Source of the DNA: Desulfobacterales bacterium
GTDB taxonomy: Bacteria > Desulfobacterota > Desulfobacteria > Desulfobacterales > RPRI01
DNA length: 26,009 bases
Reading direction: 5' to 3'
Assembly: GCA_020052975.1 (NCBI GenBank)
Contig: JAGVOC010000331.1
Coordinates: forward strand, 1-26,009
The position numbers were made by a program, and so were the translations under genes. Shown here in pieces: positions 1-8,041 of the stretch. Numbering within the stretch: the first letter of the stretch is position 1; each line of letters opens with the position of its first letter. The notes under the pieces were generated by a model, which searched no databases, was not told the origin of the DNA, and saw nothing but the letters and a program-made list of their open reading frames with translations.

Positions 1-726
1 CTCTCTCATCTCCCCATCATCCATTTCTTCCCTGTAATACAGGCTCTCGGCTCCAGACCTCTTGGCTTCCATCGCGATTTCAACATTTTCCAGAATGGAG
101 TCCTTGCTGAGTGGCTTTCTGAGCTCTTTCTTTTCCAAAATCTCCAGAATCTCACTGGAATCAAAGCCGTTGGCTTTCATAATCATGGCCAGATCATAAA
201 AATCACGGTATCTTGCTCTTTCGTTAACCGCTCTGATTTTCTCAGCACAGATTTCTTTGGCTGCCATGGCCGAGACCGTCACGTGAACCCCATACACATT
301 CTTGTACTCCGTCTTCTCTGCCGGCAAAATTAATTCTTGAGTTAGATCAACGTCGAGCTTGATGGAATTTGGCTGTCCAAGGGAGCCAGTAAATTTCAGC
401 CTCTCAATCTTCAGAGTGAAATCTGACTTGTAGCTCTTCAGGATTTCCAGGAAATCAAAAGGCTCAAAGACATCTCTTAGATCATCTTCTGTAATCTTGC
501 CAGTGGTCTGAAAATCCAGGTCCTCTGAAAACCGTAGCTGGTCGAGATAAAGATGATGGATAGCGGTCCCGCCTTTGAAAACCAGCGCATCTTTCAGTTT
601 TGAGCTGTAGATTATTTGTAATACAATTGCCAGGAAATAATCTTTTTCCGCAATCGCCAGGGGATAACGTAAACTGTTCTTGTTGAAGATGGAAAGCTGG
701 GCTCTACTTAGTAAATCGATCTTCAT
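1..726 (-). CDS. abiEii: AbiEii/AbiGii-type nucleotidyltransferase toxin, 3' end outside window
   Basis: Toxin half of an AbiE (type IV) toxin-antitoxin pair; family members are DNA-polymerase-beta-like nucleotidyltransferases that arrest growth, often on phage infection. The reading frame starts at the ATG ending at 726 and stays open to the left edge (about 242 residues visible). The nucleotidyltransferase signature is clear: KGGTA at about residues 51-55, then RFSEDLDF at 66-72 with the paired acidic residues D69/D71. A later R-x-R-D-x-Y-D-L stretch fits the family's second conserved block. The start lies 23 bp inside the antitoxin gene, so the two are translationally coupled. Family assignment is firm; activity is inferred. 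Confidence 0.88.
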   Translation of the reverse strand, partial: MKIDLLSRAQLSIFNKNSLRYPLAIAEKDYFLAIVLQIIYSSKLKDALVFKGGTAIHHLYLDQLRFSEDLDFQTTGKITEDDLRDVFEPFDFLEILKSYKSDFTLKIERLKFTGSLGQPNSIKLDVDLTQELILPAEKTEYKNVYGVHVTVSAMAAKEICAEKIRAVNERARYRDFYDLAMIMKANGFDSSEILEILEKKELRKPLSKDSILENVEIAMEAKRSGAESLYYREEMDDGEMRE

Positions 727-1471
727 AGTAGAGCCTCCACTTAGCATTAAAGATATTTGATTTTTTCGTCAGTTTTGCAAAACCGGGGGTACCCTTGAGT
801 TCATGATAAAGTTTCCCGGAATCAATCGCCGCAAGGTCCAAAAGGAATCCCAGACGCCGCCTGAGCGTTATGGGATAGACCTTCGATAAATCGGTCATCT
901 TGGAAACGTCAATTTCATTTTTAGCCTCTTTGAGCTTTTCGAGTAAAAGATCGACCGTGTAGCTGTCTCTTCGAAAATGAAGGAAGTCCAGCAGGGCTTT
1001 TTCAAGTTCGGCGACTCGCCCGCTCTGCCCCTCAATTGTTATTTCCTCAAAGCCCATCATTATCCCGGGCTTGGCTTTGGCATATCGGTATTCGAGTCCC
1101 TGAAAGTGAAAGGTCCTCGTCCTGGTAGTGGTGACAGCCGCAACAGTGTTGGGCAGCTGGTCGAAGAAGCCGTGATAATTCAGGGCGAATTCAAACGAAA
1201 CGTAAGAATCAGATACAAGAACCCGAGAAATGATCAGGGGCGATATGTTAGAAAAATTATGTGATTCCAGATTAGCAACAGCATAGAAACCTCTTTTAAT
1301 CCTTATCAGCCAACCCCGACTCGACAGGGAACTGATCTGCTGCTTTAACGCATCGTGCGAATAGCCCTTGAGTAAGGTTGCGAGATCATCAAAACTAACC
1401 ACGTATCCGTAGCTGGTAATGACGTTTTCCAGGATATTTAGTTCTTTTGTAGATAAAGCTGTCTTTTTCAT
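704..1471 (-). CDS. abiEi: AbiEi-type antitoxin / transcriptional regulator
   Basis: Antitoxin half of the AbiE pair, 255 residues. The N-terminus (about 8-65) is a winged-helix region of the AbiEi type, with the usual motif of a helix-turn-helix followed by RGFYAV. The rest matches the AbiEi C-terminal domain (SYVSFEFALNYHG, then AVTTTRTRTF, then an RVAELEKALLDFL segment). Known family members bind inverted repeats in their own promoter and neutralise the nucleotidyltransferase without direct protein binding. The gene overlaps the toxin start by 23 bp. A perfect 10-bp palindrome TAACATGTTA begins on the last base of the start codon and could be part of an autoregulatory operator. Confidence 0.88.
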   Translation of the reverse strand: MKKTALSTKELNILENVITSYGYVVSFDDLATLLKGYSHDALKQQISSLSSRGWLIRIKRGFYAVANLESHNFSNISPLIISRVLVSDSYVSFEFALNYHGFFDQLPNTVAAVTTTRTRTFHFQGLEYRYAKAKPGIMMGFEEITIEGQSGRVAELEKALLDFLHFRRDSYTVDLLLEKLKEAKNEIDVSKMTDLSKVYPITLRRRLGFLLDLAAIDSGKLYHELKGTPGFAKLTKKSNIFNAKWRLYYEDRFTK

Positions 1472-1480
1472 AACATGTTA
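1471..1480. promoter_or_regulatory. Palindrome at the AbiEi start
   Basis: TAACATGTTA is a perfect 10-bp palindrome touching the antitoxin start codon. AbiEi proteins are known to autoregulate through inverted repeats, but those described are longer, so the role is a guess. Confidence 0.25.
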
Positions 1481-1566
1481 GTGATTGTATATGGATACTT
1501 TCTGGTAACCATTAAGACAGATAATCGAAATTTCTGCAAGAGTTTTTTCTGTGGAAAAAGAGGACT

Positions 1567-1733
1567 GGTTCGAGTCCTGTCAGGGGTCTACGTTTTTGGA
1601 GGAAATTTTTGGCTTGTTCAAGCCAAAAAAGAGGCGCCGGATGTTGGTAGACCAGGTGCTACGCTATTCGAAAAGGTACAAGGAAGAGATTTACCTGTTA
1701 AGTAGGCTGAAACGGCAGCTGCAAAAAGTATAG
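1567..1733 (+). repeat. Diverged repeat, copy A (remnant coding segment)
   Basis: This stretch matches 11559-11709 in the same orientation. Both begin with a GTTCGAGTCCTG block, then (28 bp later here, 19 bp later in copy B) share a hairpin-forming TTTGGCTTG-TTC-AAGCCAAA and about 100 bp of alignable sequence. In the frame 1608-1733 the translation contains FGLFKPKKR then LVDQVLRYSK then EIYLLSRLK, nearly the same as in copy B. Several differences fall at third codon positions (TTC/TTT, CGC/CGG, TAC/TAT, CTG/CTT, TTA/TTG), so both descend from a translated sequence. I do not recognise the family. Copy A could encode a peptide from an ATG at 1551; no convincing start is seen in copy B. Probably the 3' end of a lost gene or of a mobile element. 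Confidence 0.6.
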
Positions 1734-1758
1734 AACTTGCTCTTATCCTGGAAACAAA

Positions 1759-1810
1759 TGCCCCTAGCTGCCCGATCCGCATGCCGGGCAGCCCTGCATC
1801 CCTAGGGGCA
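1759..1810 (-). terminator. Terminator at the end of the nikR-cbiQ-cbiO operon
   Basis: A nested hairpin: 9 bp TGCCCCTAG/CTAGGGGCA (1759-1767 with 1802-1810), then CTGCCCG/CGGGCAG inside it (1768-1774 with 1785-1791). On the minus strand the stem is followed by ATTTGTTT. The CbiO stop codon lies in the distal arm, so the terminator overlaps the gene end. Confidence 0.75.
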
Positions 1811-2519
1811 ATTCCAGGTGGCATGCGTCAAGAAAAGCCTCATCCATAAAGATCTCCCTGGTGGGGCCGTCGCGGGCAACGTTGCCTTCGTGGATAACAA
1901 TGGTGCGTTCACACAGGTCCAGCGTCAGGTCCAGGTCATGGGTAGCGATGATCTTGGTGTGTTCGAAGCTGCCAAGAAGTCCGATAAGTTGTCTTCGGGC
2001 ACGAGGATCGAGACCTGATGAGGGCTCGTCGAGAACCAGTACATTGGGACACATGGCAAGGACGGTAGCGATAGCAACCGAACGCTTCTCGCCACCCGAG
2101 AGCCTGTAGGGAGGGCGATCCTTGAGCTTCGTCGCGCCCACTCTCCCAAGAGCATCCAGTACCCGGGCATCCACTTCAGCCTGGGGCAAGCCGAGGTTCA
2201 CCGGGCCGAACGCGACGTCATCGTAGACCGTCGGCATGAAGAGCTGATCATCTGGATTCTGGAATACGAAACCGACCGCCTTGCGGACGTCCGTCAGAGT
2301 ATCCTTGTTGACGGGAACATCGCCGATGCGCACGGTGCCCTGTGTAGGTGACAGGACCCCGTTGAGGTGCATGAGCAGAGTGGACTTTCCCGCTCCGTTC
2401 GCACCGACAATCGCAACCGACTCGCCATGCCCGATCTCGAACGTCACGCTCTTCAGAGCTCGGGTCCCGTCCGGGTAGGTGAATCCCAACTCGCTGGCGG
2501 AGATCCTGTGGTGGCTCAT
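1764..2519 (-). CDS. cbiO: ECF-type cobalt/nickel transporter ATPase CbiO
   Basis: ATP-hydrolysing subunit of a group II energy-coupling-factor importer for Co2+ or Ni2+, 251 residues, acting on the cytoplasmic face with CbiQ and CbiM. All ABC motifs are present: Walker A GANGAGKST at 39-47, Q-loop in FQNPDDQ (Q87), signature LSGGEK at 140-145, Walker B VLVLDEP at about 160-166, switch histidine in ATHD (H194). The start is the ATG ending at 2519, which overlaps the CbiQ stop by one base (TGATG). A longer upstream frame exists but would run through CbiQ and is not used. The C-terminus is short, Cys/Gly/Ser-rich (CPACGSGS) and unusual. Confidence 0.93.
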   Translation of the reverse strand: MSHHRISASELGFTYPDGTRALKSVTFEIGHGESVAIVGANGAGKSTLLMHLNGVLSPTQGTVRIGDVPVNKDTLTDVRKAVGFVFQNPDDQLFMPTVYDDVAFGPVNLGLPQAEVDARVLDALGRVGATKLKDRPPYRLSGGEKRSVAIATVLAMCPNVLVLDEPSSGLDPRARRQLIGLLGSFEHTKIIATHDLDLTLDLCERTIVIHEGNVARDGPTREIFMDEAFLDACHLELPLGMQGCPACGSGS

Positions 2520-3328
2520 CAGGCAAACCTCGTCACGAACTGTCCCACCAGAAGCGGGATGTTGTACAAGCGAAACACAATGAACACGGCTGACCAGCCG
2601 AACAGAAAGGTATAGTCGCTCCCGGCGAAGTGCAGAATGCGCTTCGTACGGATGTGGCCATCGAACCCACGGCACAGCATGGCGTTATAGGCACGTTGAG
2701 CCCGAGCATACGTGCGGAGCAGCAGATGGCCGATGATCTGCCCGAATACAGTCAGGCCCAGTCCGCGCTTCCCGAACGATCGCAGCGAGCGTGCCCGGGA
2801 CATAGCCAGCGTTTCCTCTGCAAGCACAAAGATGTAGCGGTAGAGGAGGAGCAGCTGTGTTGCGAACACATCCGGAACTCCGAGCCGCTCGATGGCCATG
2901 CAAACACTGTTCATTCCTGTCGTGCTGATCAACACAAGAGCGGCGGAAGTGGTCAGCAGGAAGCGTATCAGGATCGACCCGAAAGACACCCAGCCTGCCG
3001 TCACGGCCATGCCGCCGATCTGGCCGATTACCACCCTGTCCAGCAGCGGGTTGAAGATGCCGACGAACACCGCGAAGGGAGCGACGATAAGAAGACGCGA
3101 GAAGATATATCCGAGCGGGATATCCCCTTTGCCGGCCAGCGCGATGGGAAAGATCGCAAACGGGAGCAGTGGCAATAGTGTGTACTTGCCGAAGGAAACG
3201 ACACAGATGAGAAAGATGAATGTGGTTAACACTTTCGCGCGGGGGTCGATGCGATGGATCGGGGTGTCCAGCGAAGCCAGGTGATCGATTCGCCCCAGTT
3301 GATATATCCCTGATTCGATATGCGACAC
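2519..3328 (-). CDS. cbiQ: ECF-type cobalt/nickel transporter T-component CbiQ
   Basis: Transmembrane coupling subunit linking ATP hydrolysis by CbiO to the substrate-binding CbiM, 269 residues. Several hydrophobic segments span about residues 28-130. The cytoplasmic coupling signature is seen in SRARSLRSFG near residue 180, followed by the typical MLCRGFDG block. The start is a GTG (MSHIES), because no ATG suits the N-terminus; a GGGGA stretch lies about 13 bases upstream. It is preceded 14 bp away by the NikR gene and followed with a one-base overlap by CbiO, so the three form one operon. Confidence 0.92.
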   Translation of the reverse strand: MSHIESGIYQLGRIDHLASLDTPIHRIDPRAKVLTTFIFLICVVSFGKYTLLPLLPFAIFPIALAGKGDIPLGYIFSRLLIVAPFAVFVGIFNPLLDRVVIGQIGGMAVTAGWVSFGSILIRFLLTTSAALVLISTTGMNSVCMAIERLGVPDVFATQLLLLYRYIFVLAEETLAMSRARSLRSFGKRGLGLTVFGQIIGHLLLRTYARAQRAYNAMLCRGFDGHIRTKRILHFAGSDYTFLFGWSAVFIVFRLYNIPLLVGQFVTRFA

Positions 3329-3342
3329 GACAGGCTTTTCCC

Positions 3343-3762
3343 CTAGACGAGGTCTTCGCCGGTGGTCGTTGTTACGAACTTGCCATGCTTGACTCCCTTG
3401 GTGCCAATGAGGCCGTCAGCGAGATGTTTTATCTCGCCGGCCTTACCCCGCAGCACGATGACCTCAAGGCAGTTGTGGGCCTCCAGATGGATATGCAGCG
3501 TCGAGACTATTGCCTCATGGTGCGAATGCTGGTTTTCGGTGAGCCTGTCACCGATGTCACTGAGCCGGTGGTCGTAGATGAGGGTGACTGTACCGACGGC
3601 GTCTGACTCGCCATCGCTCCATTGCTCTTCAACGAGCGTGTTGCGAATCAGGTCGCGTATAGCCTCGGAACGGTTCACGTAGCCCTTCTCGGCAGAGAGG
3701 GCGTCGAACCGTGTCAAGAGGCGTTTGTCGATCGATATGCCAAAACGGACGACCTCAGTCAA
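3343..3762 (-). CDS. nikR: NikR-type nickel-responsive regulator
   Basis: Nickel-sensing repressor: an N-terminal ribbon-helix-helix (residues about 2-42, VVRFGISID then [11 protein letters not shown]) and a C-terminal ACT-like metal domain. The four nickel ligands of E. coli NikR (His76, His87, His89, Cys95) have exact counterparts H79, H90, H92, C98 with the same spacing of 11, 2 and 6. The frame continues upstream to 3870, but the AAAGGAG ribosome site directly abuts an ATG at 3771 (spacing zero). A TTG at 3762, nine bases downstream, is therefore the better start. It heads the operon with cbiQ-cbiO and is divergent from the CbiM gene, so it likely controls both. Nickel rather than cobalt sensing is inferred from the ligand set. 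Confidence 0.88.
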   Translation of the reverse strand: MTEVVRFGISIDKRLLTRFDALSAEKGYVNRSEAIRDLIRNTLVEEQWSDGESDAVGTVTLIYDHRLSDIGDRLTENQHSHHEAIVSTLHIHLEAHNCLEVIVLRGKAGEIKHLADGLIGTKGVKHGKFVTTTTGEDLV

Positions 3763-3958
3763 GTAGACCATCTCCTTTCTTGAGCCTGTGGCACAGACGA
3801 ATGTGATATTGGGGAGTTCAATCCCAGTAAGGCCGGTGCTACGACAGCGTGTCGAATTCGCACGAATCAACCCTGGACATTATTATAAATTATATAGTAG
3901 CATGATTTCGAAATTCGTATTCACTATGGATGTACGCATCCGAAAGGAGGAACAAGAC
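3763..3958. promoter_or_regulatory. Divergent control region between nikR and the CbiM gene
   Basis: This gap of about 200 bp separates two divergent transcripts and is AT-rich in its middle (around 3878-3900, near-palindrome TATAAATTATA). It also carries ATTTCGAAAT (palindrome, about 3906-3915) and GGATG-TACG-CATCC just before the CbiM ribosome site AAAGGAGG. I do not see the E. coli NikR operator (GTATGA-N16-TCATAC), so any NikR site here differs from that one. Confidence 0.45.
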
Positions 3959-5056
3959 ATGCATATGGCTGATGCTCTCATATCTCCCGCAGTCGGCGGG
4001 ACGATGTGGGTCGCGACCGCGGTTACCGCTGGTTACTGTGCGAAAAAGCTGAGGGAGGAAAACGACTCTTCCAAGATACCGCTCATGGGAGTCGCCGGTG
4101 CCTTCATCTTCGCGGCGCAGATGCTTAACTTCACCATCCCGGGGACGGGTTCCAGTGGTCACCTTGGGGGTGGTCTGATCCTTGCGGTCTTGTTGGGACC
4201 ATACGGGGCATTCCTGACCATAGCCTCAGTACTGACCGTCCAGGCACTCTTTTTTGCAGATGGGGGTCTGCTTGCGCTGGGCTGCAACATCTTTAACCTG
4301 GGCTTCGCTCCGGCATTCATAGCCTATCCTTTGTTCAAGAAGATCGTCGGCAAAGACTGGACGCCAGGGCGGGTCATCGCCGGCAGTTTCATCGGTGCTC
4401 AGGTCGGCCTGCTGATCGGAGCCTTCGGCGTGGTGCTTGAGACCACGATGTCGGGCATCAGTTCTCTACCGTTCAGCACTTTCGTGGTGCTGATGATGCC
4501 GATTCATTTTGCGATCGCCCTGGTCGAAGGGCTCGTGACCGCCACCGTTGTGCTGTTCGTAAGGCAGGCGCAGCCTGAGATGCTCAATCGCACAGCACAG
4601 AGCAGATCCATTGAAGGGCTCGGGATCAGGACCGTACTGATCGGCCTGGTCATGGCTGCGACGCTTTCAGGGGTCGCTTTCGCCTGGTTTGCCTCGACCA
4701 ACCCTGACGGACTTGAATGGTCGATTGAAAAAGTAACCGGCAGTGGCGAATTGGCGGAAGACACATCCGCCGCCGTACACGATGTGTCCGCGTCTCTCCA
4801 GGAGAAGACAGCTTTCCTGCCCGACTATGGATTCAAACAGTCAGCTGCAGACGAGAGCGGGGGTGCAGCTGGTGAGGGGACTGAAGGGGAAGGCGAGGCT
4901 GGCGAAGCGGAAGTCGAATGGCCGGCCGTTGACGCCGGCACCAGCACGGCTGGAGTCGTCGGCGCCGGTATTACGCTCGGTTTAGCAGTGCTGGTCGGAT
5001 TTGTCCTGACGGGGCGCAGGAAACCGGAGACCCTTCCTAGTGATAGTGCTGCATAG
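3959..5056 (+). CDS. cbiM: CbiM/NikM substrate-binding permease with C-terminal PDGLE domain
   Basis: Metal-capturing S-component of the ECF importer, 365 residues. It begins MHMADALISPAVGG; the His at position 2 is used in the family to form the metal-binding amino-terminal motif. This fixes the start at 3959, 8 bases after AAAGGAGG, rather than the longer upstream frame. About seven hydrophobic helices occupy residues 10-225. A CbiN/NikN-like PDGLE domain follows (TNPDGLEWSIEKV, about 248-260), then an acidic Gly/Glu-rich linker and a final membrane helix ending in a basic stop-transfer GRRK. The CbiM-CbiN functions are thus fused, so this gene plus CbiQ and CbiO make a complete importer. 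Nickel versus cobalt cannot be read from the sequence; the NikR neighbour favours nickel. Confidence 0.92.
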   Translation: MHMADALISPAVGGTMWVATAVTAGYCAKKLREENDSSKIPLMGVAGAFIFAAQMLNFTIPGTGSSGHLGGGLILAVLLGPYGAFLTIASVLTVQALFFADGGLLALGCNIFNLGFAPAFIAYPLFKKIVGKDWTPGRVIAGSFIGAQVGLLIGAFGVVLETTMSGISSLPFSTFVVLMMPIHFAIALVEGLVTATVVLFVRQAQPEMLNRTAQSRSIEGLGIRTVLIGLVMAATLSGVAFAWFASTNPDGLEWSIEKVTGSGELAEDTSAAVHDVSASLQEKTAFLPDYGFKQSAADESGGAAGEGTEGEGEAGEAEVEWPAVDAGTSTAGVVGAGITLGLAVLVGFVLTGRRKPETLPSDSAA

Positions 5057-5082
5057 TCAGCAGTATGCTGCTCGGCAATAAC

Positions 5083-5116
5083 AAAAAAGCCCTCCCGCAT
5101 GCGGGAGGGCTTTTTT
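5083..5116. terminator. Perfect bidirectional terminator
   Basis: A 34-base perfect palindrome: AAAAAAGCCCTCCCGCAT followed by its exact complement. It has a GC-rich 10-bp core flanked by six A and six T, so it works on both strands. It ends the CbiM transcript and lies just beyond the HigA remnant on the other strand. Confidence 0.93.
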
Positions 5117-5159
5117 CTGAGACAGCAGACATAGACCCAAGCTGTTTGGCCTCGTTTTA

Positions 5160-5405
5160 TCTTTCTTTATGCAGATTCCAGCGAGCTGGAGATTCATCCA
5201 GGAGTCCTCGGTCATGCCAAAGAATCTGGCAAGGCGCAGTGCTGTACTAGGAGTCACCCCCGGCGCTCATTGACTATTTCATTTATTCACAGGAAACATG
5301 GATGGACGTTGCCAGCTCCTTTTGAGTGATGCCCGTAGCCACGAGGAATTCCGCCAGCAGCGTTTCGCCGGGATGCCTGGGCTCTCTATGTGTGGGAATC
5401 CTCAT
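5160..5405 (-). pseudogene. HigA-type antitoxin remnant, frameshifted
   Basis: On the minus strand, after a GGAGG ribosome site, an ATG at 5405 opens a HigA/XRE-type sequence: MRIPTHREPRHPGETLLAEF then TGITQKELATSIHVS, which hits a stop near 5286. The homology resumes in a second frame as INEIVNERRG and in a third frame as VTPSTALRLARFFGMTEDSW and NLQ (to about 5185). These blocks follow the family order (MRIPT, HPGE, LAEFL, TQKELA, INEIVNGRRG, TPDTALRLA, FWLNLQ), so two frameshifts have broken the gene. No HigB toxin is seen upstream; the next gene ends there. A dead toxin-antitoxin module, unless the shifts are assembly errors. Confidence 0.8.
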
Positions 5406-5441
5406 AAAAGGAGCCTCCAGAAAGAACCCATACTGATTCAA

Positions 5442-5957
5442 TTAGCTACCGACTGCGATCACAGATTGTTTTGCCCTTTTTCCCATCCAGAAATGTACCA
5501 TTTCATAGGAGCCAAAGAGTACACCTACGTAGAACATATCTCCCATAATAGTATTCTTGAAGAAGGGAATGGCAGCAATATAGCACGCAAGGAGACCATT
5601 CAAGCTATGAGGATAAAGCGTTCCAAAAGCCCACACTGCAAAGTTGGTGATTAAGAAGAACGAAGCGGAACTCAGCAAAGCGCCTCCTGCTATCATATAG
5701 ACACTCTTATGACTCTTTAACCAAACCCCGATCAATCCAACCAGAGCAAAGCTCAAATAGACGGAGAGCATTATCTTCCAGGAGTAAAAGCCAATAAAGA
5801 TATCACTGATAAGCATCGCTGCCAACGGAAGCACAAATGCATACCTCTTCATCAAATAACAACCGCTAAACAACCCTATGGCCGCAATCGGCGCAAAATT
5901 GGCGGGGTGTGGCAAGAATCTTAGAACAACTCCAATCAATATCAGTATGAATTCCAT
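5442..5957 (-). CDS. DUF6580-type small membrane protein, ECF S-component-like
   Basis: Integral membrane protein of 171 residues with about five hydrophobic helices. The RFLPHPANFAPIAAIGLFSG segment near the N-terminus (about 13-32) and a conserved-looking LISDIFIGFY (about 49-58) match the DUF6580 family of putative transporters as I remember it. These resemble substrate-binding S-components of ECF importers. A good ribosome site (AAGGAAGGAATGTGAG) precedes the ATG at 5957. It is third in a minus-strand set after two DUF4430 proteins, 86 bp from the upstream gene, so they may share a transcript. A role as the membrane step of corrinoid uptake is inference from the neighbours. Confidence 0.65.
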   Translation of the reverse strand: MEFILILIGVVLRFLPHPANFAPIAAIGLFSGCYLMKRYAFVLPLAAMLISDIFIGFYSWKIMLSVYLSFALVGLIGVWLKSHKSVYMIAGGALLSSASFFLITNFAVWAFGTLYPHSLNGLLACYIAAIPFFKNTIMGDMFYVGVLFGSYEMVHFWMGKRAKQSVIAVGS

Positions 5958-6043
5958 CTCACATTCCTTCCTTTAAGTTAGACAAGACTTTCCTGATTGC
6001 TTTTCCTGCTTGTACCAATCAAACACTCATTCGTGTACAAATG

Positions 6044-7993
6044 TCAGCCACTGGTGGACCAATGACCGGGGTATTCATAAGTGTTCCCACATACATCTTC
6101 AGCAGCAGCATAAATAGCCGACCTGTAATTAGTTACTCCTACCGGTACAAGATATCTCAAAGAAAATAGCTGGCTGGAGCCGGAATCGATCGACCCCAGG
6201 GATAATGGCAACGTGGTGGATGCGACGACTGCGTTTGTATTGTCAGAAGCTACCACCCGCACATTTTCAGCCTTTACTGCGCCTTCTGAATTTCGAATGC
6301 TGAAGTCGACAGTAAGCGTTCTGGCCGTGTAATCCGCATAGCTGGCCCATTCGACACTTTCTCTTTTTAGAGAAATGCCTGGCGCCTCACCGGAACACTG
6401 TACGCGGTTGTAAACAACAGGCAATTTCTGCCCTAACAAAGCCGGAACCGCATAGGCAGTCATAAGGTTCTGGCCCGCACTACCTGGAGTCCAGCCAAAG
6501 GATCCGTCCGCATTCTGCGATGCAAGCATGAAATTATATGGAGTGGATCCTCCGCCACTCTTCCAGGCAGATACGTCTTCACCTAATGCAGCCAGAGCCT
6601 GTACTGCCCAGGCGGTTGAAGCGATATTGGAATCAGTAAACGTGCCTGATGCGCTATAAGGAAAACCGCCATCTTCATTCTGAGCTGCCTGGAGGAAGCC
6701 TCTTGCGGCCGTCAATGCTGCATCCAGGTCTGCCGAACCGGAATATCCTTTATTCCTCGCCAGCGCCAGGGCCTGAATTGCCGCACATGTGGTATCGATA
6801 TCGTTGGCGCCGGTTAAGGAATAACTAAAACCACCGTCCGCCTTCTGGTGGGAGACAATGTATTCGATGCTATCTCTTATTGTTGCCTGATTTACATCTT
6901 CACCAGCGCCCGACAGAGCCAGCACTGCGAAGATATCATCATTGATTAAACCCGTATCGCCAATTTGTCCATTCTGGTGGAACCCTTTCAGCCCACTGAT
7001 CAGATCGGTGCCAAAGTTACGTGGATCTTGTCCCACTGCCAGAACAGCCAGTATCTGCCGCGAATAATCAGTCGCTTTTGCATTGGAGGCTGGGATGTAG
7101 GTTCTTAAATAATCGACCAGAGAAACACCCTGTTTCTCGACAGTCTCCGAATCAATATCTGCCGACCCAAAAGCTACGGCAGACCAGGCGCTTATCCCAG
7201 CATTATCGATAGCTCCAGTGGCCGCTTGCTTCGTCCTTAGATTGTCCAGGGCTTTCTGGGCTGCATGCTGCAGTTCAGCCTGTCCGACAGGCACTTCGAT
7301 CGACAGGCCATTACTTCTTACGTAGCCATCCTTCTCGATATAGAGTGGGAAGGAGCCGGGATGGTCCAGGCTCGTCGTCAGGTTGCCCTGCGCATCTGTC
7401 GTCAGTATTTCCGTTCCCAGATGAACTACCGCATTTCCGATCGGCTTGAAAGCGCCCTTGCTGTCATCGTAGTAACTGCTTGTGATTGTGAACGTTTGCC
7501 CTGAATTTACCTGAGTGCTTGAAGCCGCGACTCTCAGGGGGCTGTCGGGCCAGGGACCATATGAGACAAGAAGCTCATCTCCATTAGACATATCATAGTC
7601 GGCCATTCCCCACATAGGCGACATGTAGTTCACCCTGTAGAGCCAGAAGTTACTGGCATCGCTCGTAACACCATCAATCCCGGTCAGATAAAGTCCCCAT
7701 CCGTAGTCATCGAAGGTGTAGCTGTAACCGCCCTGCTGGGCTACAGCAGCAAGGGCACAGGCTGCTTTGGGACCCGTAAGAACATGGTCCACTCCACTCG
7801 AGTCTTTGATGGTGCAGCCATCTATTGAAACTTCGGTACTGTCGATTGTCTTTGCCGGTGTTTCGATCCTTACTTTTACAAGCTGAATACCTGCCGCCTC
7901 GGCGGTGTTGGAAAAGTGAGGAATTTCCAGACCGCCGATGATTGAAAGGCAAAAAACCAGTGCCACCATCGTGAATAATGCCTTCTTTTTCAT
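6044..7993 (-). CDS. Secreted DUF4430 plus alpha/alpha-toroid protein, transcobalamin-like
   Basis: Predicted exported protein of 649 residues. A Sec signal peptide spans about residues 1-34 (MKKKALF, hydrophobic core, TAEAA cleavage). A DUF4430 domain follows at about 37-155, with the typical NFWLYRVNY block. Next comes a prenyltransferase/squalene-cyclase-like alpha/alpha repeat region at about 235-520, shown by GGFSY, GGFPY and GSFGW repeats each followed by a TAxAVQALA-type helix. A C-terminal beta-rich region ends the protein (about 525-649). DUF4430 is also the C-terminal domain of vertebrate intrinsic factor and transcobalamin, whose other half is an alpha6/alpha6 barrel; here the same two folds occur in reverse order. 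Cobalamin or corrinoid binding is therefore plausible but unproven. The start ATG at 7993 follows GGGAGAAAG; an in-frame ATG 30 bp upstream is less likely. Confidence 0.72.
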   Translation of the reverse strand: MKKKALFTMVALVFCLSIIGGLEIPHFSNTAEAAGIQLVKVRIETPAKTIDSTEVSIDGCTIKDSSGVDHVLTGPKAACALAAVAQQGGYSYTFDDYGWGLYLTGIDGVTSDASNFWLYRVNYMSPMWGMADYDMSNGDELLVSYGPWPDSPLRVAASSTQVNSGQTFTITSSYYDDSKGAFKPIGNAVVHLGTEILTTDAQGNLTTSLDHPGSFPLYIEKDGYVRSNGLSIEVPVGQAELQHAAQKALDNLRTKQAATGAIDNAGISAWSAVAFGSADIDSETVEKQGVSLVDYLRTYIPASNAKATDYSRQILAVLAVGQDPRNFGTDLISGLKGFHQNGQIGDTGLINDDIFAVLALSGAGEDVNQATIRDSIEYIVSHQKADGGFSYSLTGANDIDTTCAAIQALALARNKGYSGSADLDAALTAARGFLQAAQNEDGGFPYSASGTFTDSNIASTAWAVQALAALGEDVSAWKSGGGSTPYNFMLASQNADGSFGWTPGSAGQNLMTAYAVPALLGQKLPVVYNRVQCSGEAPGISLKRESVEWASYADYTARTLTVDFSIRNSEGAVKAENVRVVASDNTNAVVASTTLPLSLGSIDSGSSQLFSLRYLVPVGVTNYRSAIYAAAEDVCGNTYEYPGHWSTSG

Positions 7994-8041
7994 AATTTTC
8001 TTTCTCCCTTTTTTCATTTCCATACCCTTTTCTTGAGTTTT

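Noticed and set aside
1561..1590. tRNA T-arm-like GGTTCGAGTCC in repeat copy A
   Set aside because: The stem has a mismatch, copy B pairs worse, and no other tRNA arms are present; treated as part of the repeat.
2630..3284. Long plus-strand frames opposite cbiQ
   Set aside because: Shadows of the GC-rich CbiQ gene with no ribosome sites or recognisable domains.
4504..5100. Minus-strand frames opposite the CbiM gene
   Set aside because: Antisense shadows; low-complexity Pro/Ser/Ala composition mirrors the Gly/Glu-rich linker of CbiM.
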